NCBI GenBank assembly: GCA_963675135.1
Contig: OY776130.1
Coordinates: 24,916,001-24,980,000 of the forward strand
Length of the DNA: 64,000 bases
Reading direction: 5' to 3'
From: Galeopsis tetrahit
Lineage: Eukaryota; Streptophyta; Magnoliopsida; Lamiales; Lamiaceae
Position 1 is the stretch's first letter. Each line of letters opens with the position of its first letter. Made by a program: the position numbers and the translations under genes. Positions 22,154-37,100 of this stretch are shown piece by piece. The notes under the pieces were generated by a model. That model did no database searches and had not been told where the DNA came from. It saw only the letters and a program-made list of their open reading frames with translations.

Positions 22154-25139
22154 CAAGTCACCACTTCGATAAGGATTAAAATTGGATAAAAAATTATTGA
22201 AATTGAAACATAAAAGACATATTTTTTAAAGTTGAAACTTAAAGGATTTATTTTAGAATGTCTCAAACTTACAGGACCAATTTTTTTATCCTCCCACACC
22301 AAACGTGGAAATTTGAAATTTTCAAATGAGACGTACGAAACACATTTTACGAAATCCAATAGTTTAAACACACTAACATTGAAATGAATCTAGAAAGTTG
22401 TCTAAACACAACGAGGTTCTACCAATCGAGGGTAGGATAAAATAACTGAACTTTATTGTTAATCGTGAATATAACCACGAGGAGCCGGCATTGCCAATGA
22501 CAAAAAAAGATGTCGACAGTTAGGGCATTGAAGAAATCGCCCCAAATACATCATCAGATACTCAAGATTAATCTTGTATCCATCGCAAATTTTCCAAAAT
22601 GTATAAGGTCCGAGAAAAAAATTGTTTACGTCCCATTAGTTTTACCTTTTTTGCAAAACGTTACAAAATAGTTAAATTTTAATTTATATCCAATAAATTT
22701 TTCAATTTCTTAAATTATGTCCAATTTTCGCTGGAGTTATATATATTCGCCGAAATCCCAAAATTTAATAATATTAATTTACACCCCATAACTATTTTGG
22801 GACATTTTTTTTAATAGGTAAAAGTTACGCGACATAAATAATTTGTTTTCTCTCCAAGTCCTTGATGTGCGAGTGAAATTAGACATTTCCCGCTTTCTGA
22901 AACTAGCAAAACAATTAAGGAAAAATTTAAATGTGAACAAACAAGGGCCTTTTCGTACCTTGAAAATCAATATAAATGATCGACGGGCAGCGGACCGACG
23001 AACAATCTCAAGATCCTAGTCATATATAATTTTTCATTTAAAATATATCTCGATTCAATTAGATGCAATTAGCATTTACTTAATCAAAGTTTACCAAAAC
23101 TACTTTAGGTTTAATTTAATCGCACGAATAAGGAAAAACTTAAATGTGAACAAACAAGGGCCATTTCGTACCTTGAGAAGCAATATAAATGACGGGCAGC
23201 AAACCGACAAACAATCATAATTTTACATTTAAAGTATCTCGATTCAAGATGCAATAAGCATTTACATAATTAAATTTTACCAAAACAACTTTAGGTTTAT
23301 ATTAATCGCACGAATAAGTAAAAAAATTAAATGTGAACAAAGAAGGGACTTTTCGTACTTTGAGAAGCACTATACATGACGGACAGCTAGAGGACAGGCA
23401 AACAATCTCAAGATCCTCATCATAAGTTTACATTTATAGTATCTCGATTCAAGATGCAATTAGCCTTTACACAATCAAATTTTACCAAAACTACTTTGGG
23501 TTTAAATTAATCGCACGAATTAGGAAAAATTATATGTGAACAAACGAGGGCCTTTTCATACCTTCAGAAGCACTGTAAATGACGGGCAGCGGACCGGCAA
23601 AAACAATCTCATGATCCTCGTCATAATTTTACATTTAAAGTATCCAAGTCACCACTTCGATAAAAGATTAAAATTGGATAAAAAATTATTGAAATTGAAA
23701 CATAAAAGACATATTTTTTAAAGTTGAAACTAAAAGGATTTATTTTAGAATGTCTCAAACTTACAGGAACTATTTTTTTTTTCCTCCCACACCAAACGTG
23801 GAAATTTGAAATTTTCAAATGAGACGTACAAGACACATTTTACAAAATCCAATTGTTTAAACACACCAAAATTGAAATGAATCTAGCAAGTTGTCTAAAC
23901 ACAACGAGGTTCTACCAATCGAGGTTAGGATAAAATAACTGAACTTTATCGTTAACCGTGACTATAACCACGAGGAGCCGGCATTGCCAATGGCAAAGAA
24001 AGACGTCAGCAGTTAGGGCATTGAAGAACTCGCCCCAAATACTTCATCAGATACTCAAGATGAATCTTGTATCCATCGCAAATTTTCCAAAATGTATAAG
24101 GTCCGAGAAAAAAATTATTTACGTCCCATAACTTTTACCTTTTTTGAAAAACGTTACAAAATAGTTAAATTTTAATTTATATCCAATAAATTTTTCAATT
24201 TCTTAAATTATGTCAAATTTTCGCTGGAGTTATAAATATTCGCCGAAATCCCAAAATTTAATAATTTTAATTTACACCCCATAACTATTTTGGGACGTTT
24301 TTTATAATAGGTAAAAGTTACGTGACATAAATAATTTGTTTTCTCTCTAAGGTCTTGATGTGCGAGTGAAATTAGACATTTCCCGCTTTCTGAAACTGGC
24401 AAAACAATTAAGGAAAAATTTAAATGTGAACAAACAAGGGCCTTTTCGTACCTTGAGAAGCACTATAAATGATCGACGGGCAACGGACCGACGAACAATC
24501 TCAAGATCCTAGTCATATATAATTTTTCATTTAAAGTATATCTCGATTCAATTAGATGCAATTAGCATTTACTTAATCAAAGTTTACCAAAACTACTTTA
24601 GGTTTAAATTAATCGCACGAATAAGGAAAAACTTAAATGTGAACAAACAAGGGCCATTTCGTACCTTGAGAAGCAATATAAATGACGGGCAGCAAACCGA
24701 CAAACAATCATAATTTTACATTTAAAGTATCTCGATTCAAGATGCAATAAGCATTTACATAATTAAATTTTACCAAAACAACTTTAGGTTTATATTAATC
24801 GCACGAATATGTAAAAAAATTAAATGTGAACAAACAAGGGACTTTTCGTACCTTGAGAAGCACTATAAATGACGGGCAGTGGACCGGCAAACGATTTCAT
24901 GATCCTCGTCATAATTTTACATTCAAAGTATCTCGATTCAAGATGCAATTAGCATTTTAATAATCAAATTATACTAAAACTACTTTAGGTTTAAACTAGT
25001 CGCACGAATAAGGAAAAACTTAAATGTGAATAAACAAGGGCCTTTTCGAACCTTGAGAAGTACTATAAATGATCGACGGGCAGCGGAGCGGCTAACAATA
25101 TCATGATCCGCGTCATATATAATTTTTATTTAAAGTATC

Positions 25140-25385
25140 TCGATTCAAGTTGGAATTAGCATTTACATATTAATGAAACAACCTTAATTTTTTTTTGGGA
25201 GTTGACAAATTGATTTTGAGTGAATTAAATTGTTTGGAGCAAGATATTTTTTTTTTGTGTGTAGAGAAATCTTTTTTTTTTTTTTTCTAATGCAAATAAC
25301 TCTCTTTTGTGTCTTTTGTTTTAATAGAAGAGAGATAATGATGTGGCATGATGACGTATCCTTTTTTTTTTAATATATGGGGTGC
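25140..25385. repeat. Long-variant segment of satellite unit (third copy)
   Basis: A 246 bp copy of the segment at 2,458-2,703, at the position expected from the ~22,682 bp offset between the arrays. Confidence 0.85.
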
Positions 25386-28300
25386 CAAGTCACCACTTCG
25401 ATAAGGATTAAAATTGGATAAAAAATTATTGAAATTGAAACATAAAAGACATATTTTTTAAAGTTGAAACTTAAAGGATTTATTTTAGAATGTCTCAAAC
25501 TTACAGGACCAATTTTTTTATCCTCCCACACCAAACGTGGAAATTTGAAATTTTCAAATGAGACGTACGAAACACATTTTACGAAATCCAATAGTTTAAA
25601 CACACTAACATTGAAATGAATCTAGCAAGTTGTCTAAACACAACGAGGTTCTACCAATCGAGGGTAGGATAAAATAACTGAACTTTATTGTTAATCGTGA
25701 ATATAACCACGAGGAGCCGGCATTGCCAATGACAAAAAAAGATGTCGACAGTTAGGGCATTGAAGAAATCGCCCCAAATACATCATCAGATACTCAAGAT
25801 TAATCGTGTATCCATCGCAAATTTTCCAAAATGTATAAGGTCCGAGAAAAAAATTGTTTACGTCCCATTAGTTTTACCTTTTTTGCAAAACGTTACAAAA
25901 TAGTTAAATTTTAATTTATATCCAATAAATTTTTCAATTTCTTAAATTATGTCCAATTTTCGCTGGAGTTATATATATTCGCCGAAATCCCAAAATTTAA
26001 TAATATTAATTTACACCCCATAACTATTTTGGGACATTTTTTATAATAGGTAAAAGTTACGCGACATAAATAATTTGTTTTCTCTCCAAGTCCTTGATGT
26101 GCGAGTGAAATTAGACATTTCCCGCTTTCTGAAACTAGCAAAACAATTAAGGAAAAATTTAAATGTGAACAAACAAGGGCCTTTTCGTACCTTGAAAATC
26201 AATATAAATGATCGACGGGCAGCGGACCGACGAACAATCTCAAGATCCTAGTCATATATAATTTTTCATTTAAAGTATATCTCGATTCAATTAGATGCAA
26301 TTAGCATTTACTTAATCAAAGTTTACCAAAACTACTTTAGGTTTAAATTAATCGCACGAATAAGGAAAAACTTAAATGTGAACAAACAAGGGCCATTTCG
26401 TACCTTGAGAAGCAATATAAAAGACGGGCAGCAAACCGACAAACAATCATAATTTTACATTTAAAGTATCTCGTTTCAAGATGCAATAAGCATTTACATA
26501 ATTAAATTTTACCAAAACAACTTTAGGTTTATATTAATCGCACGAATAAGGAAAAAAATTAAATGTGAACAAACAAGGGACTTTTCGTACCTTGAGAAGC
26601 ACTATACATGAAGGACAGCTAGAGGACAGGCAAACAATCTCAAGATCCTCATCATAAGTTTACATTTATAGTATCTCGATTCAAGATGCAATTAGCATCT
26701 ACACAATCAAATTTTACCAAAACTACTTTGGGTTTAAATTAATCGCACGAATTAGGAAAAATTATATGTGAACAAACGAGGGCCTTTTCATACCTTCAGA
26801 AGCACTGTAAATGACGGGCAGCGGACCGGCAAAAACAATCTCATGATCCTCGTCATAATTTTACATTTAAAGTATCCAAGTCACCACTTCGATAAAAGAT
26901 TAAAATTGGATAAAAAATTATTGAAATTGAAACATAAAAGACATATTTTTTAAAGTTGAAACTAAAAGGATTTATTTTAGAATGTCTCAAACTTACAGGA
27001 ACAATTTTTTTTTTCCTCCCACACCAAACGTGGAAATTTGAAATTTTCAAATGAGACGTACAAGACACATTTTACAAAATCCAATTGTTTAAACACACCA
27101 AAATTGAAATGAATCTAGCAAGTTGTCTAAACACAACGAGGTTCTACCAATCGAGGTTAGGATAAAATAACTGAACTTTATCGTTAACCGTGACTATAAC
27201 CACGAGGAGCCGGCATTGCCAATGACAAAAAAAGATGTCGACAGTTAGGGCATTGAAGAAATCGCCCCAAATACATCATCAGATACTCAAGATGAATCTT
27301 GTATCCATCGCAAATTTTCCAAAATGAATAAGGTCCGAGAAAAAAATTATTTACGTCCCATAACTTTTACCTTTTTTGAAAAACGTTACAAAATAGTTAA
27401 ATTTTAATTTATATCCAATAAATTTTTCAATTTCTTAAATTATGTCAAATTTTCGCTGGAGTTATAAATATTCGCCGAAATCCCAAAATTTAATAATTTT
27501 AATTTACACCCCATAACTATTTTGGGACGTTTTTTATAATAGGTAAAAGTTACGTGACATAAATAATTTGTTTTCTCTCTAAGGTCTTGATGTGCGAGTG
27601 AAATTAGACATTTCCCGCTTTCTGAAACTGGCAAAACAATTAAGGAAAAATTTAAATGTGAACAAACAAGGGCCTTTTCGTACCTTGAGAAGCACTATAA
27701 ATGATCGACGGGCAGCGGACCGACGAACAATCTCAAGATCCTAGTCATATATAATTTTTCATTTAAAGTATATCTCGATTCAATTAGATGCAATTAGCAT
27801 TTACTTAATCAAAGTTTACCAAAACTACTTTAGGTTTAAATTAATCGCACGAATAAGGAAAAACTTAAATGTGAACAAACAAGGGCCATTTCGTACCTTG
27901 AGAAGCAATATAAATGACGGGCAGCAAACCGACAAACAATCATAATTTTACATTTAAAGTATCTCGATTCAAGATGCAATAAGCATTTACATAATTAAAT
28001 TTTACCAAAACAACTTTAGGTTTATATTAATCGCACGAATTAGTAAAAAAATTAAATGTGAACAAACAAGGGACTTTTCGTACCTTGAGAAGCACTATAC
28101 ATGACGGACAGCTAGAGGACAGGCAAACAATCTCAAGATCCTCATCATAAGTTTACATTTATAGTATCTCGATTCAAGATGCAATTAGCCTTTACACAAT
28201 CAAATTTTACCAAAACTACTTTGGGTTTAAATTAATCGCACGAATTAGGAAAAATTATATGTGAACAAACAAGGGCCTTTTCATACCTTGAGAAGCACTG

Positions 28301-30176
28301 TAAATGACAGGCAGCAGACCGGCAAAAACAATCTCATGATCCTCGTCATAATTTTACATTTAAAGTATCCAAGTCACCACTTCGATAAAGGATTAAAATT
28401 GGATAAAAAATTATTGAAATTGAAACATAAAAGACATATTTTTTAAAGTTGAAACTAAAAGGATTTATTTTAGAATGTCTCAAACTTACAGGAACAATTT
28501 TTTTTCCTCCCACACCAAACGTGGAAATTTGAAATTTTCAAATGAGACGTACAAGACACATTTTACAAAATCCAATTGTTTAAACACACCAAAATTGAAA
28601 TGAATCTAGCAAGTTGTCTAAACACAACGAGGTTCTACCAATAGAGGGTAGGATAAAATAACTGAACTTTATCGTTAACCGTGACTATAACCACGAGGAG
28701 CCGGCATTGCCAATGGCAAAGAAAGATGTCAGCAGTTAGGGCATTGAAGAACTCGCCCCAAATACATCATCAGATACTCAAGATGAATCTTGTATCCATC
28801 GCAAATTTTCCAAAATGTATAAGGTCCAAGAAAAAAATTATTTACGTCCCATTACTTTTACCTTTTTTGAAAAACGTTACAAAATAGTTAAATTTTAATT
28901 TATATCCAATAAAATTTTCAATTTCTTAAATTATGTCCAATTTTCGCTGGAGTTATAAATATTCGCCGAAATCCCAAAATTTAATAATTTTAATTTACAC
29001 CCCATAACTATTTTGGGACGTTTTTTATAATAGGTAAAAGTTACGTGACATAAATAATTTGTTTTCTCTCTAAGGTCTTGATGTGCGAGTGAAATTAGAC
29101 ATTTCCCGCTTTCTGAAACTGGCAAAACAATTAAGGAAAAATTTAAATGTGAACAAACAAGGGCCTTTTCGTACCTTGAGAAGCACTATAAATGATCGAC
29201 GGGCAACGGACCGACGAACAATCTCAAGATCCTAGTCATATATAATTTTTCATTTAAAGTATATCTCGATTCAATTAGATGCAATTAGCATTTACTTAAT
29301 CAAAGTTTACCAAAACTACTTTAGGTTTAAATTAATCGCACTAATAAGGAAAAACTTAAATGTGAACAAACAAGGGCCATTTCGTACCTTGAGAAGCAAT
29401 ATAAATGACGGGCAGCAAACCGACAAAGAATCATAATTTTACATTTAAAGTATCTCGATTCAAGATGCAATAAGCATTTACATAATTAAATATTACCAAA
29501 ACAACTTTAGGTTTATATTAATCGCACGAATAAGTAAAAAAATTAAATGTGAACAAACAAGTGACTTTTCGTACCTTGAGAAGCACTATACATGACGGAC
29601 AGCTAGAGGACAGGCAAACAATCTCAAGATCCTCATCATAAGTTTACATTTATAGTATCTCGATTCAAGATGCAATTAGCATTTACACAATCAAATTTTA
29701 CCAAAACTACTTTGGGTTTAAATTAATCGCACGAATTAGGAAAAATTATATTTGAACAAACAAGGGCCTTTTCATACCTTGAGAAGTACTGTAAATGACG
29801 GGCAGCGGATCGGCAAAAACAATCTCATGATCCTCGTTATAATTTTACATTTAAAGTATCCAAGTCACCACTTCGATAAAGGATTAAAATTGGATAAAAA
29901 ATTATTGAAATTGAAACATAAAAGACATATTTTTTAAAGTTGAAACTTAAAGGATTTATTTTAGAATGTCTCAAACTTACAGGACCAATTTTTTTATCCT
30001 CCCACACCAAACGTGGAAATTTGAAATTTTCAAATGAGACGTACGAAACACATTTTACGAAATCCAATAGTTTAAACACACCAAAATTGAAATGAATCTA
30101 GCAAGTTGTCTAAACACAACGAGGTTCTACCAATCGAGGGTAGGATAAAATAACTGAACTTTATCGTTAACCGTGA

Positions 30177-31571
30177 TGTTGGAATATGGTTTATATTAAT
30201 AAAAGAAAATTTGGTTTTGATTTGGTACCAAAACCCTAAGTAAAACCCCAAGTATGATGATTTGCCAAGTCTAGATTTCCAGGTTAGAAAAGCTCGTTTA
30301 TTAGATAGATTACTCTTTGAATCTATGACAAATGACCTGAAAGCACAAAGCACATGAAGACAAATATCATTGAAGACAAGGAGCTGAAGTGTTATGAAGA
30401 AAGTGACAAGAACTCATGAAGACAAGTATGTTGGATAAGAAAAGTCAAGTATGATGAATTTGGATATTCATATACCTTGGACTTGGCATACTTATGGTCA
30501 AAGAGGATGAATGACTATGCACTTTACCCAGTACTAGGCCGTTAGCGGGAAGGACAGAATTATTCCAAATTAGCCAAAGAATTAGTGCCACCTGTCACTG
30601 CGCATAACAAATTCTGAGAATGGAATGCAAAATGCAGAATGGACGTGAATGCATGTACTATTTGCATGCAGGCCCCTGAACAATTTGAAAGTTCAAATTT
30701 ATGGATAAGTTTGCTATCTCCACCAACGGATAGTTTTGCTTCATCTATAAATAGGCCACATCTTGAATCATTTCGAGAGGACACACAAAAGGGACATACA
30801 TCAAGACACAAGCCATACGCATTCTATAGCAATATTTTTAGCATTAAAAAATATTCAAAACACTCGAGAGATACAAGCTTTTAAGCATATTCATTTGTGA
30901 GTGTTACCTTTAGTCCCCACTAGGCAAGCTTATTGTTTGATTATCCAAAGCCTAGACAGTGATATCCTAGCCTTTACATTCGTTCTTAAAATTGTAAAGG
31001 ATATCACATTTAGTTGGTACTAGAACAAAACCCTACTTTCACCTTGAGAGATAGTCTGAGAGTATTGTTGAGTTCGTAGTAGTGATTGAGAGTATTGCAA
31101 CGAGAGAAGGTTGTAAGAAATCAAGAGAAGAGAAGAAGAAGAAGTAGAGTGCACCTTGGCACTGTAAAAACAAGTTAATTCTGAAGTGATTAAGGAATTA
31201 TCCTATTAAATTAGGAGAGTGGACGTAGGAGCAGTTTAGTCTCCGAACCACTATACATCTTGTGTTCTTATTTACTGCATTTATCTTTTTGCTTTAGCTC
31301 TTGTCTTGTTATAACTGCTATTTGCTATTTGATAACTTAGTATTTAAGTGCATATTAAATTAAGGAGTATAATAGGGCCTATCATTTATTCCGCATACTG
31401 TTAAGATGTATTAGAATCTACTGTTAGTATTTTCATAGGACTTGACATACTGTGTAACTTATTTGACACTGATTATTTGTGTTGATTACTTGCGAAAGTT
31501 TTTGAAAAACACATACACGTGTATTCCCCCCCCCCCCCCATACACGTGTCACACTCCTTTTGGGACCAACA
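30177..31571 (+). repeat. 5' LTR of element A2 (1,395 bp)
   Basis: It starts TGTTGGAATATGG straight after satellite and ends CAACA just before the primer binding site. It carries the TATA box at 30,746-30,753 and an inverted repeat around T(C)14 at 31,515-31,549. Small open frames on either strand within it are not conserved as genes. Confidence 0.93.
30746..30753 (+). promoter_or_regulatory. LTR TATA box (A2)
   Basis: TATAAATA followed by GGCC, the same context as in the A1 LTR. It is the likely start-site-proximal promoter for the genomic RNA. Confidence 0.65.
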
Positions 31572-31573
31572 AG

Positions 31574-31585
31574 TGGTATCAGAGC
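31574..31585 (+). promoter_or_regulatory. Primer binding site, initiator tRNA-Met type
   Basis: TGGTATCAGAGC lies two bases after the LTR end. This is the standard plant copia PBS complementary to the 3' end of initiator methionine tRNA. Confidence 0.95.
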
Positions 31586-31684
31586 AGGGGTTTTAAAGAC
31601 CACTGCTTTGAGGATCAACTTTGGTTATCTAAACTGATCTACTTGTGCACTTACTGTGATATTCATTATTTCTGATTGTTCACT

Positions 31685-34150
31685 ATGCCTAACACATCTT
31701 CTTCTGAGAATTCTAGTGTAGCTGTTCCACCACCTACTGCTATGGGAACCAACCCCATCAACAAGATATCTTACCAGAAATTGCCTATGTTCTCTATTGA
31801 GAATTATGACTTCTGGAAGATAAGGATGAGAGCTCACTTGGCCTGTCTCCATGATGAAATGCTAAGGGTGATCACTAAAGGTCCATTTGTGTTCATGAAA
31901 TCCAACACAAATGTTACAGAAGCCCAAAGAGCAACTGGAGCACAAGAAATTCCAAAAGATGATGATGAGCTCACTCCTGAAGAAAGAAAGAAGCAGAATC
32001 TCAACTATGTTGCAATGAACACCCTATATCAGACCATTCCAGATGCTATAATGGGTAGAGTGTTTCACTGCACAACTGCAAAGGAGATTTGGGACACATT
32101 AGCTCTAATGTGTGAAGGAACTGACAAGATCAAGGAAAACAAACTTCAAGTTGCTGTTCAAAAGTATGAGCAATTTAGGATGAAATCTGATGAAGACATT
32201 GATCAACTAGATGGAAGGTTCACAGACATCACGAATGAGATCAATTCACTTGGAAAAGTATACTCCAAGAGAGAAGTGGCTCTGAAGATACTTAGGAGTT
32301 TGACAACCAAATGGAATGTGTATGCTGTCATGATGCAGAATACAAAGGATTTGTCAACAATGCCAATGCAACAAGTGTTCTCAGAACTCAAGGCATATGA
32401 ATATGACTTGAACAGAAAGAACAACACTGAGGAACCTGAGAGCAAAGGGATTGCACTGAAGGCCAAATCCAATGAACCTGATTCCAAGAAAACCAGCAAA
32501 TCAAGCAAGAGTGGAAAATGGACTTCCAAAGCTGACTTTTCAGATGAGTTGGCCATGATGGCTAGAAGATTTGAAAGATTAAATTCTAGATTTGGTAAAT
32601 ACAAAAGGTTTTACCAAGATAGAAGAAGAAGGTTCAACTCACCTGAGAAGAAGAATGATGAAAGGAGATCCAGAAGGGACAACTCCAAAGAAGATCCATC
32701 TTCATCAACCAAGAAGAGAGATGCTGAAAAGAAGAAAGATGAAGATGAGGATACATGCTACAACTGCAAGAAGACAGGACATTTCCAATATGATTGTCCA
32801 GAGCTAACTTCCAAGGAAAGGAAGGAAAGACAAGCTAAGAGGGACAAGAAATATGGAAAGAGGAAAGCATTGAAAGCTGAAGAAGAAACCTCTGAAGATG
32901 ATCAACTTCCATCTTCATCATCTGAGATGTTTACAGACAGCAGTGATGAAGAGTATCTTATGGCTATTGAAGACAATGATGAGGTACAAGCTATTTATAG
33001 TTCTGTCAATTCTAGTAGCACAATGATGTCAAATGAAGACAACCTGAAACTTACTTTTGGTAAGTTGATGGAAGACTTCATGAGACTACAAGAGATTCAT
33101 GATCAAACCTTAGAAGAAAACAAAGTCTTGAATGCTAAGATTGAAAGAATTATTCAGGTTGAAGCTGAACATGATCTGAGAACTAATGAGTTATGCAATG
33201 ACTTAACTAAGGAGCTGAATACTCTGAAGGACAAGTCATCTGAACAACTTATTAAGTTGGAAGAACAAGTTAAGCTTCATGAGAGTAAGGACTCGGACTA
33301 CCAAGCATTGATGGCTAAGTTTGAACATCTTTTCAAGGAACATGAATGTCTTAAATCTAGTGAAGAGAGTCTGAAACTTAAACTGGCTGCCCTGTATAAA
33401 TCATCTAATTCAATAGATGAACTACAAGGGATGCAAAGGCCTATGACTCAAAAATCTGGACTTGGTTACAATCCAGATAAAACATCTTCACCATGCCTCA
33501 GTAATACTTCAACAAGTATTACTAAGAGAGTCTTTGTAAAATCTGTGGCTTAGACTGAAATTGTTGAACCAAAGCTGCTACAGATAAAGGACAAAGGTAA
33601 ACAACCCATTGTACCAACTATCCTGAATCACAAGTCAAAAGTTGCAAGACCTAAGACAAGATTTCAGAGGCCTGAGACAATTCAGATGAGTAAAGGTCAA
33701 TGGAAGACAACTCAGCTGAAAAACTCTCAGACTCAGGCAAGAAAACCACAACATATTCAAAGAAGACCAACTCAAATGAGAAGGCCTACAATGAATTATC
33801 AAAGGAATTTCCAGCCTAAGTACAATGAGTACAGAAGACTTGAATCCTACATGCCAAGGACATCAAGTAATCTGAATGCCTATCCACAAAGATTCAAGCA
33901 TGCTGCACATGAATCAAAAGATAGATTTAGCAGATATATGCACAAGAATAGATATAACTCTTCTAAATCATCCAAGATTCACACTAATACTCAATCTCAA
34001 CCTAAGGCATTTAGAAGGAAGATTGTGTATTTAAATGTTTATGGAAAACAAATTAGCCCTTTTCAAGTAATGAAAATAAGGCAAGTTTGGGTTCCAAAAG
34101 GTATATCTAACCCTCTAGGACCCAACTTTCAAAGGGTACCTAAGTTTTGA
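31685..34150 (+). pseudogene. copia gag of element A2 with internal stop
   Basis: Gag forms the virus-like particle and binds element RNA. The first ATG of the frame is 31,685 (MPNTSSSENSS). The N-terminal part has the copia Gag fold signature (YDFWKIRMRAHL, later TAKEIWDTL and the KENKLQVAVQKYEQF region), then a basic stretch and a CCHC zinc knuckle (CYNCKKTGHFQYDC, near 32,755), then an acidic and coiled-coil C-terminal region. TAG at 33,551-33,553 ends a 622-residue product. The same frame stays open afterwards to TGA 34,148-34,150 with a basic Q/R/P-rich stretch also found in element B, so the original protein was longer. The protease frame that follows is shifted relative to this one. 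Confidence 0.9.
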
Positions 34151-34199
34151 TTTGTAACAGTTTCCAGTGGTGCTATCAACAAAGAAAAGAAGTCCTAAA

Positions 34200-37100
34200 G
34201 AACTTACATAGTACTTGGACAGTGGATGTTCAAGACATATGACTGGAAATAAGGAGCTTCTGTCAGATTTTGTTGAAGAAGATGGACCACAAGTAACTTT
34301 TGGTGACAACTCACAAGGAACAACCAAAGGTTATGGAACTCTCAAAATTGGTACTGTAAGTATTACAAATGTTTCATATGTCTATGGTCTGAAACAGAAT
34401 CTATTCTCAATAAGCCAATTTTGTGATAAAGGTTTTAATGTTGAGTTTTCTAGTAACTTATGTTATATTAAGAATAAATCAAATCAACAGTTACTACTAA
34501 CTGGGTCAAGGAAAGGTAATGTTTATCTTGCAGATTGGAACAAATCCCCTGAAGATATCTGCTTAGTTGCAAAAAGCTCTAAAGATCTCAGTTGGCTATG
34601 GCACAAAAGGCTAAACCATCTGAACTTTAAGACTTTGAACAAACTTGCAAGACTATATTTAGCAGATGGCCTACCAAATGAAGTATTCACAAAAGAACAT
34701 ATCTGTCAAGCATGTCAAGAAGGAAAGCAAGTCAAAGCATCCTTCAAAACAAAGGCTGCCATCTCAACTACAAGAGTACTGCAATTACTTCACATGGATT
34801 TATTTGGACCTATTACCCCTGTGAGCATCAGTGGAAAGAAGTATACACTAATAGTAGTGGATGACTTCTCAAGATACACTTGGGTAATATTCATGCTAAA
34901 GAAGAAGGAGACTCAACAGAAGCTGCCAGAACTTATGAAGAAAATTACAAATGAGAGAGGCTTGAGCATTTTGAAGATCAGATCAGACAAAGGAACAGAA
35001 TTCATCAACTCTTACATAAATGAATACTGTCAAGCAAATGGAATCACTCATGAGACTTCATCAGCTAGAACACCTCAACAAAATGGTGTAGCAGAAAGAA
35101 GAGTTAGAACACTCAAGGAAGCTGGAAGAACCATGATAGCAGAAGCAAAGATTCCAAAGAGGTTTTGGGCAGAAGCAATCAATACTGCTTGTCACACCCA
35201 AAACAGATCCATGCTAACAAAGGAACAAGGAAAAACTCCTTATGAACTCTTCAAAGGGAGAAAACGAAGAATCTCTTACTTTCATATTTTTGGATGTACA
35301 TGTTTCATTCACAATAATGGGAAGCAACAATTAAAAACATTTGACAGCAAAGTAGATGAAGGAATCTTTCTAGGATATTCTTCATCTAGCAAAGCTTTCA
35401 GAGTTTATAATTGTAGAACTCTTATTGTTGAAGAAACACCTCATGTTATCTTTGATGAGTTTTCTTTCAAGCACAGGACCTCAAACAAAGAAGACAAATC
35501 CCATGATGAAATCAACACAAGGGTGACAAGGCTAAGAGATGGTGAAAGAAAAGAATCTGTATTTACTGATGTACATTATCCTGACTTGGACAACCTCAAG
35601 ATATCCAACTTATCTGAAGCCAATCAAGATAAAGACAACTTACCTGAAGCCAACATCCATGAGGAAAACTGCAATGTTGAGTTGAATGAACCCACTCAAC
35701 CTGAGGTAAGTTCTCCCAATGAAGAAGCTGGTAATGCTGAGGGAGTACAAGGATCAAATGATTTAGGGGGAACTCAACCTGAAAATACCAATGTCAATGA
35801 CATGGACAACACCCCTGAATATGAAACTGATCCTGCTTTTAATTTTCCTGAATTTTAGGTTGAATTAAATGTTGAACCAGATGAGACTAACTTATCTGAA
35901 AATGATCAGTCTAGAAGGACATGGCTAGATGCTCATCCTTCAGACAAGATCATTGGTGATCCTACTAGTGGTGTAATCACTAGGAGACAACATGGAGAGA
36001 GTGCTTTATTTTATTGTTTTCTTTCTGAAACAGAACCCACAACCATTGAAGAAGCAATGGAAGACTCCAACTGGATTACAGCAATGCAAGAGGAACTAAA
36101 TCAGTTCAAAAGGAATGATGTTTGGGAGCTGGTAGACAGACCAACACATCAGGATGTTGTAGGAGCGAAATGGGTTTACAAGAACAAGAAGAATGAAAAT
36201 GATGTTATAGTTAGAAACAAAGCCAGACTAGTTGCCAAAGGTTATAGTCAACATGAAGGAATAGACTATGATGAGACCTTTGCCCCTGTAGCTAGGTTAG
36301 AAGCAATTAGGTTGTTCTTAGCATATGCTGCTCATATGAAGTTCAAGGTATACCAAATGGATGTGAAGAGTGCATTTCTGAATGATGTACTTAAAGAAGA
36401 GGTATATGTAGAGCAGCCACCTGGTTTTGAAGAAGGAGACAAAGTGTATAGATTGAAGAAAGCACTTTATGGTCTCAAGCAAGAACCAAGAGCTTGGTAT
36501 GAGACACTATCACAATTCCTATTGGACAATGGTTTTGTGAAAGGCACAGTTGATAGGACCTTATTTAGGATAAGTGAAGGAAATGATATTCTGTTAGTAC
36601 AAATATATGTTGATGATATCATTTTTAGTTCACCTAATAAGGATATGTGCAAGAAATTTTCAACTCTCATGCAAGGGAAGTTTGAAATGTCAATGATGGG
36701 ATTGATAAACTTTTTCCTAGGTTTACAAGTCAAACAATCTGAGAAAGGAATCTTCATCAATCAAGCTAAGTATACTAGAGAAATGATCAAGAAGTTTGGT
36801 TGTGAAAATAGAAAACCAGTTAGGATTCCTATGAATACAAATTGGAAAATGGATCCTGACATTGATGGAATAGATACCAACCCCACCGAATATAGAGCAA
36901 TAATAGGTTCTTTATTATATCTAACTGCAAGCAGACCTGATATTACTTTTGCAGTTGGTGTATGTGCTAGATTTCAGTCCAATCCAAAGAAAAGTCACTT
37001 AGAGGCTGCCAAAAGAATACTTAGGTATTTAAAAGGTACAGTGAACTTAGGATTGTGGTATCCATCTGAAGACAACATTGAGTTGACTGGTTATTCTGAT

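Larger units (their letters stand above)
21326..30176. repeat. Satellite array 2, same ~1.49 kb unit
   Basis: This is the same family as array 1. Anchors at 22,479, 23,972, 25,711, 27,204 and 28,695 give spacings of 1493, 1739, 1493 and 1491 bp. The left end is cut by the A1 LTR inside a subrepeat and the right end by the A2 LTR (after GTTAACCGTGA). From about 22,682 onward the order of unit variants follows array 1 from base 1, at an offset of 22,680-22,684, for about 7.5 kb, with some local mismatch in the unit near 26,000-27,300. Confidence 0.95.

Noticed and set aside
19928..31571. A single copia element with LTRs at 19,928 and 30,177
   Set aside because: The sequence between them is satellite, the first LTR is preceded by a PPT and the second is followed by a PBS, so they are the 3' LTR of one element and the 5' LTR of another.
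31501..31571. Rho-independent-like terminator (hairpin near LTR end)
   Set aside because: Bacterial terminators do not apply to a plant nuclear LTR; reported only as a structural oddity.
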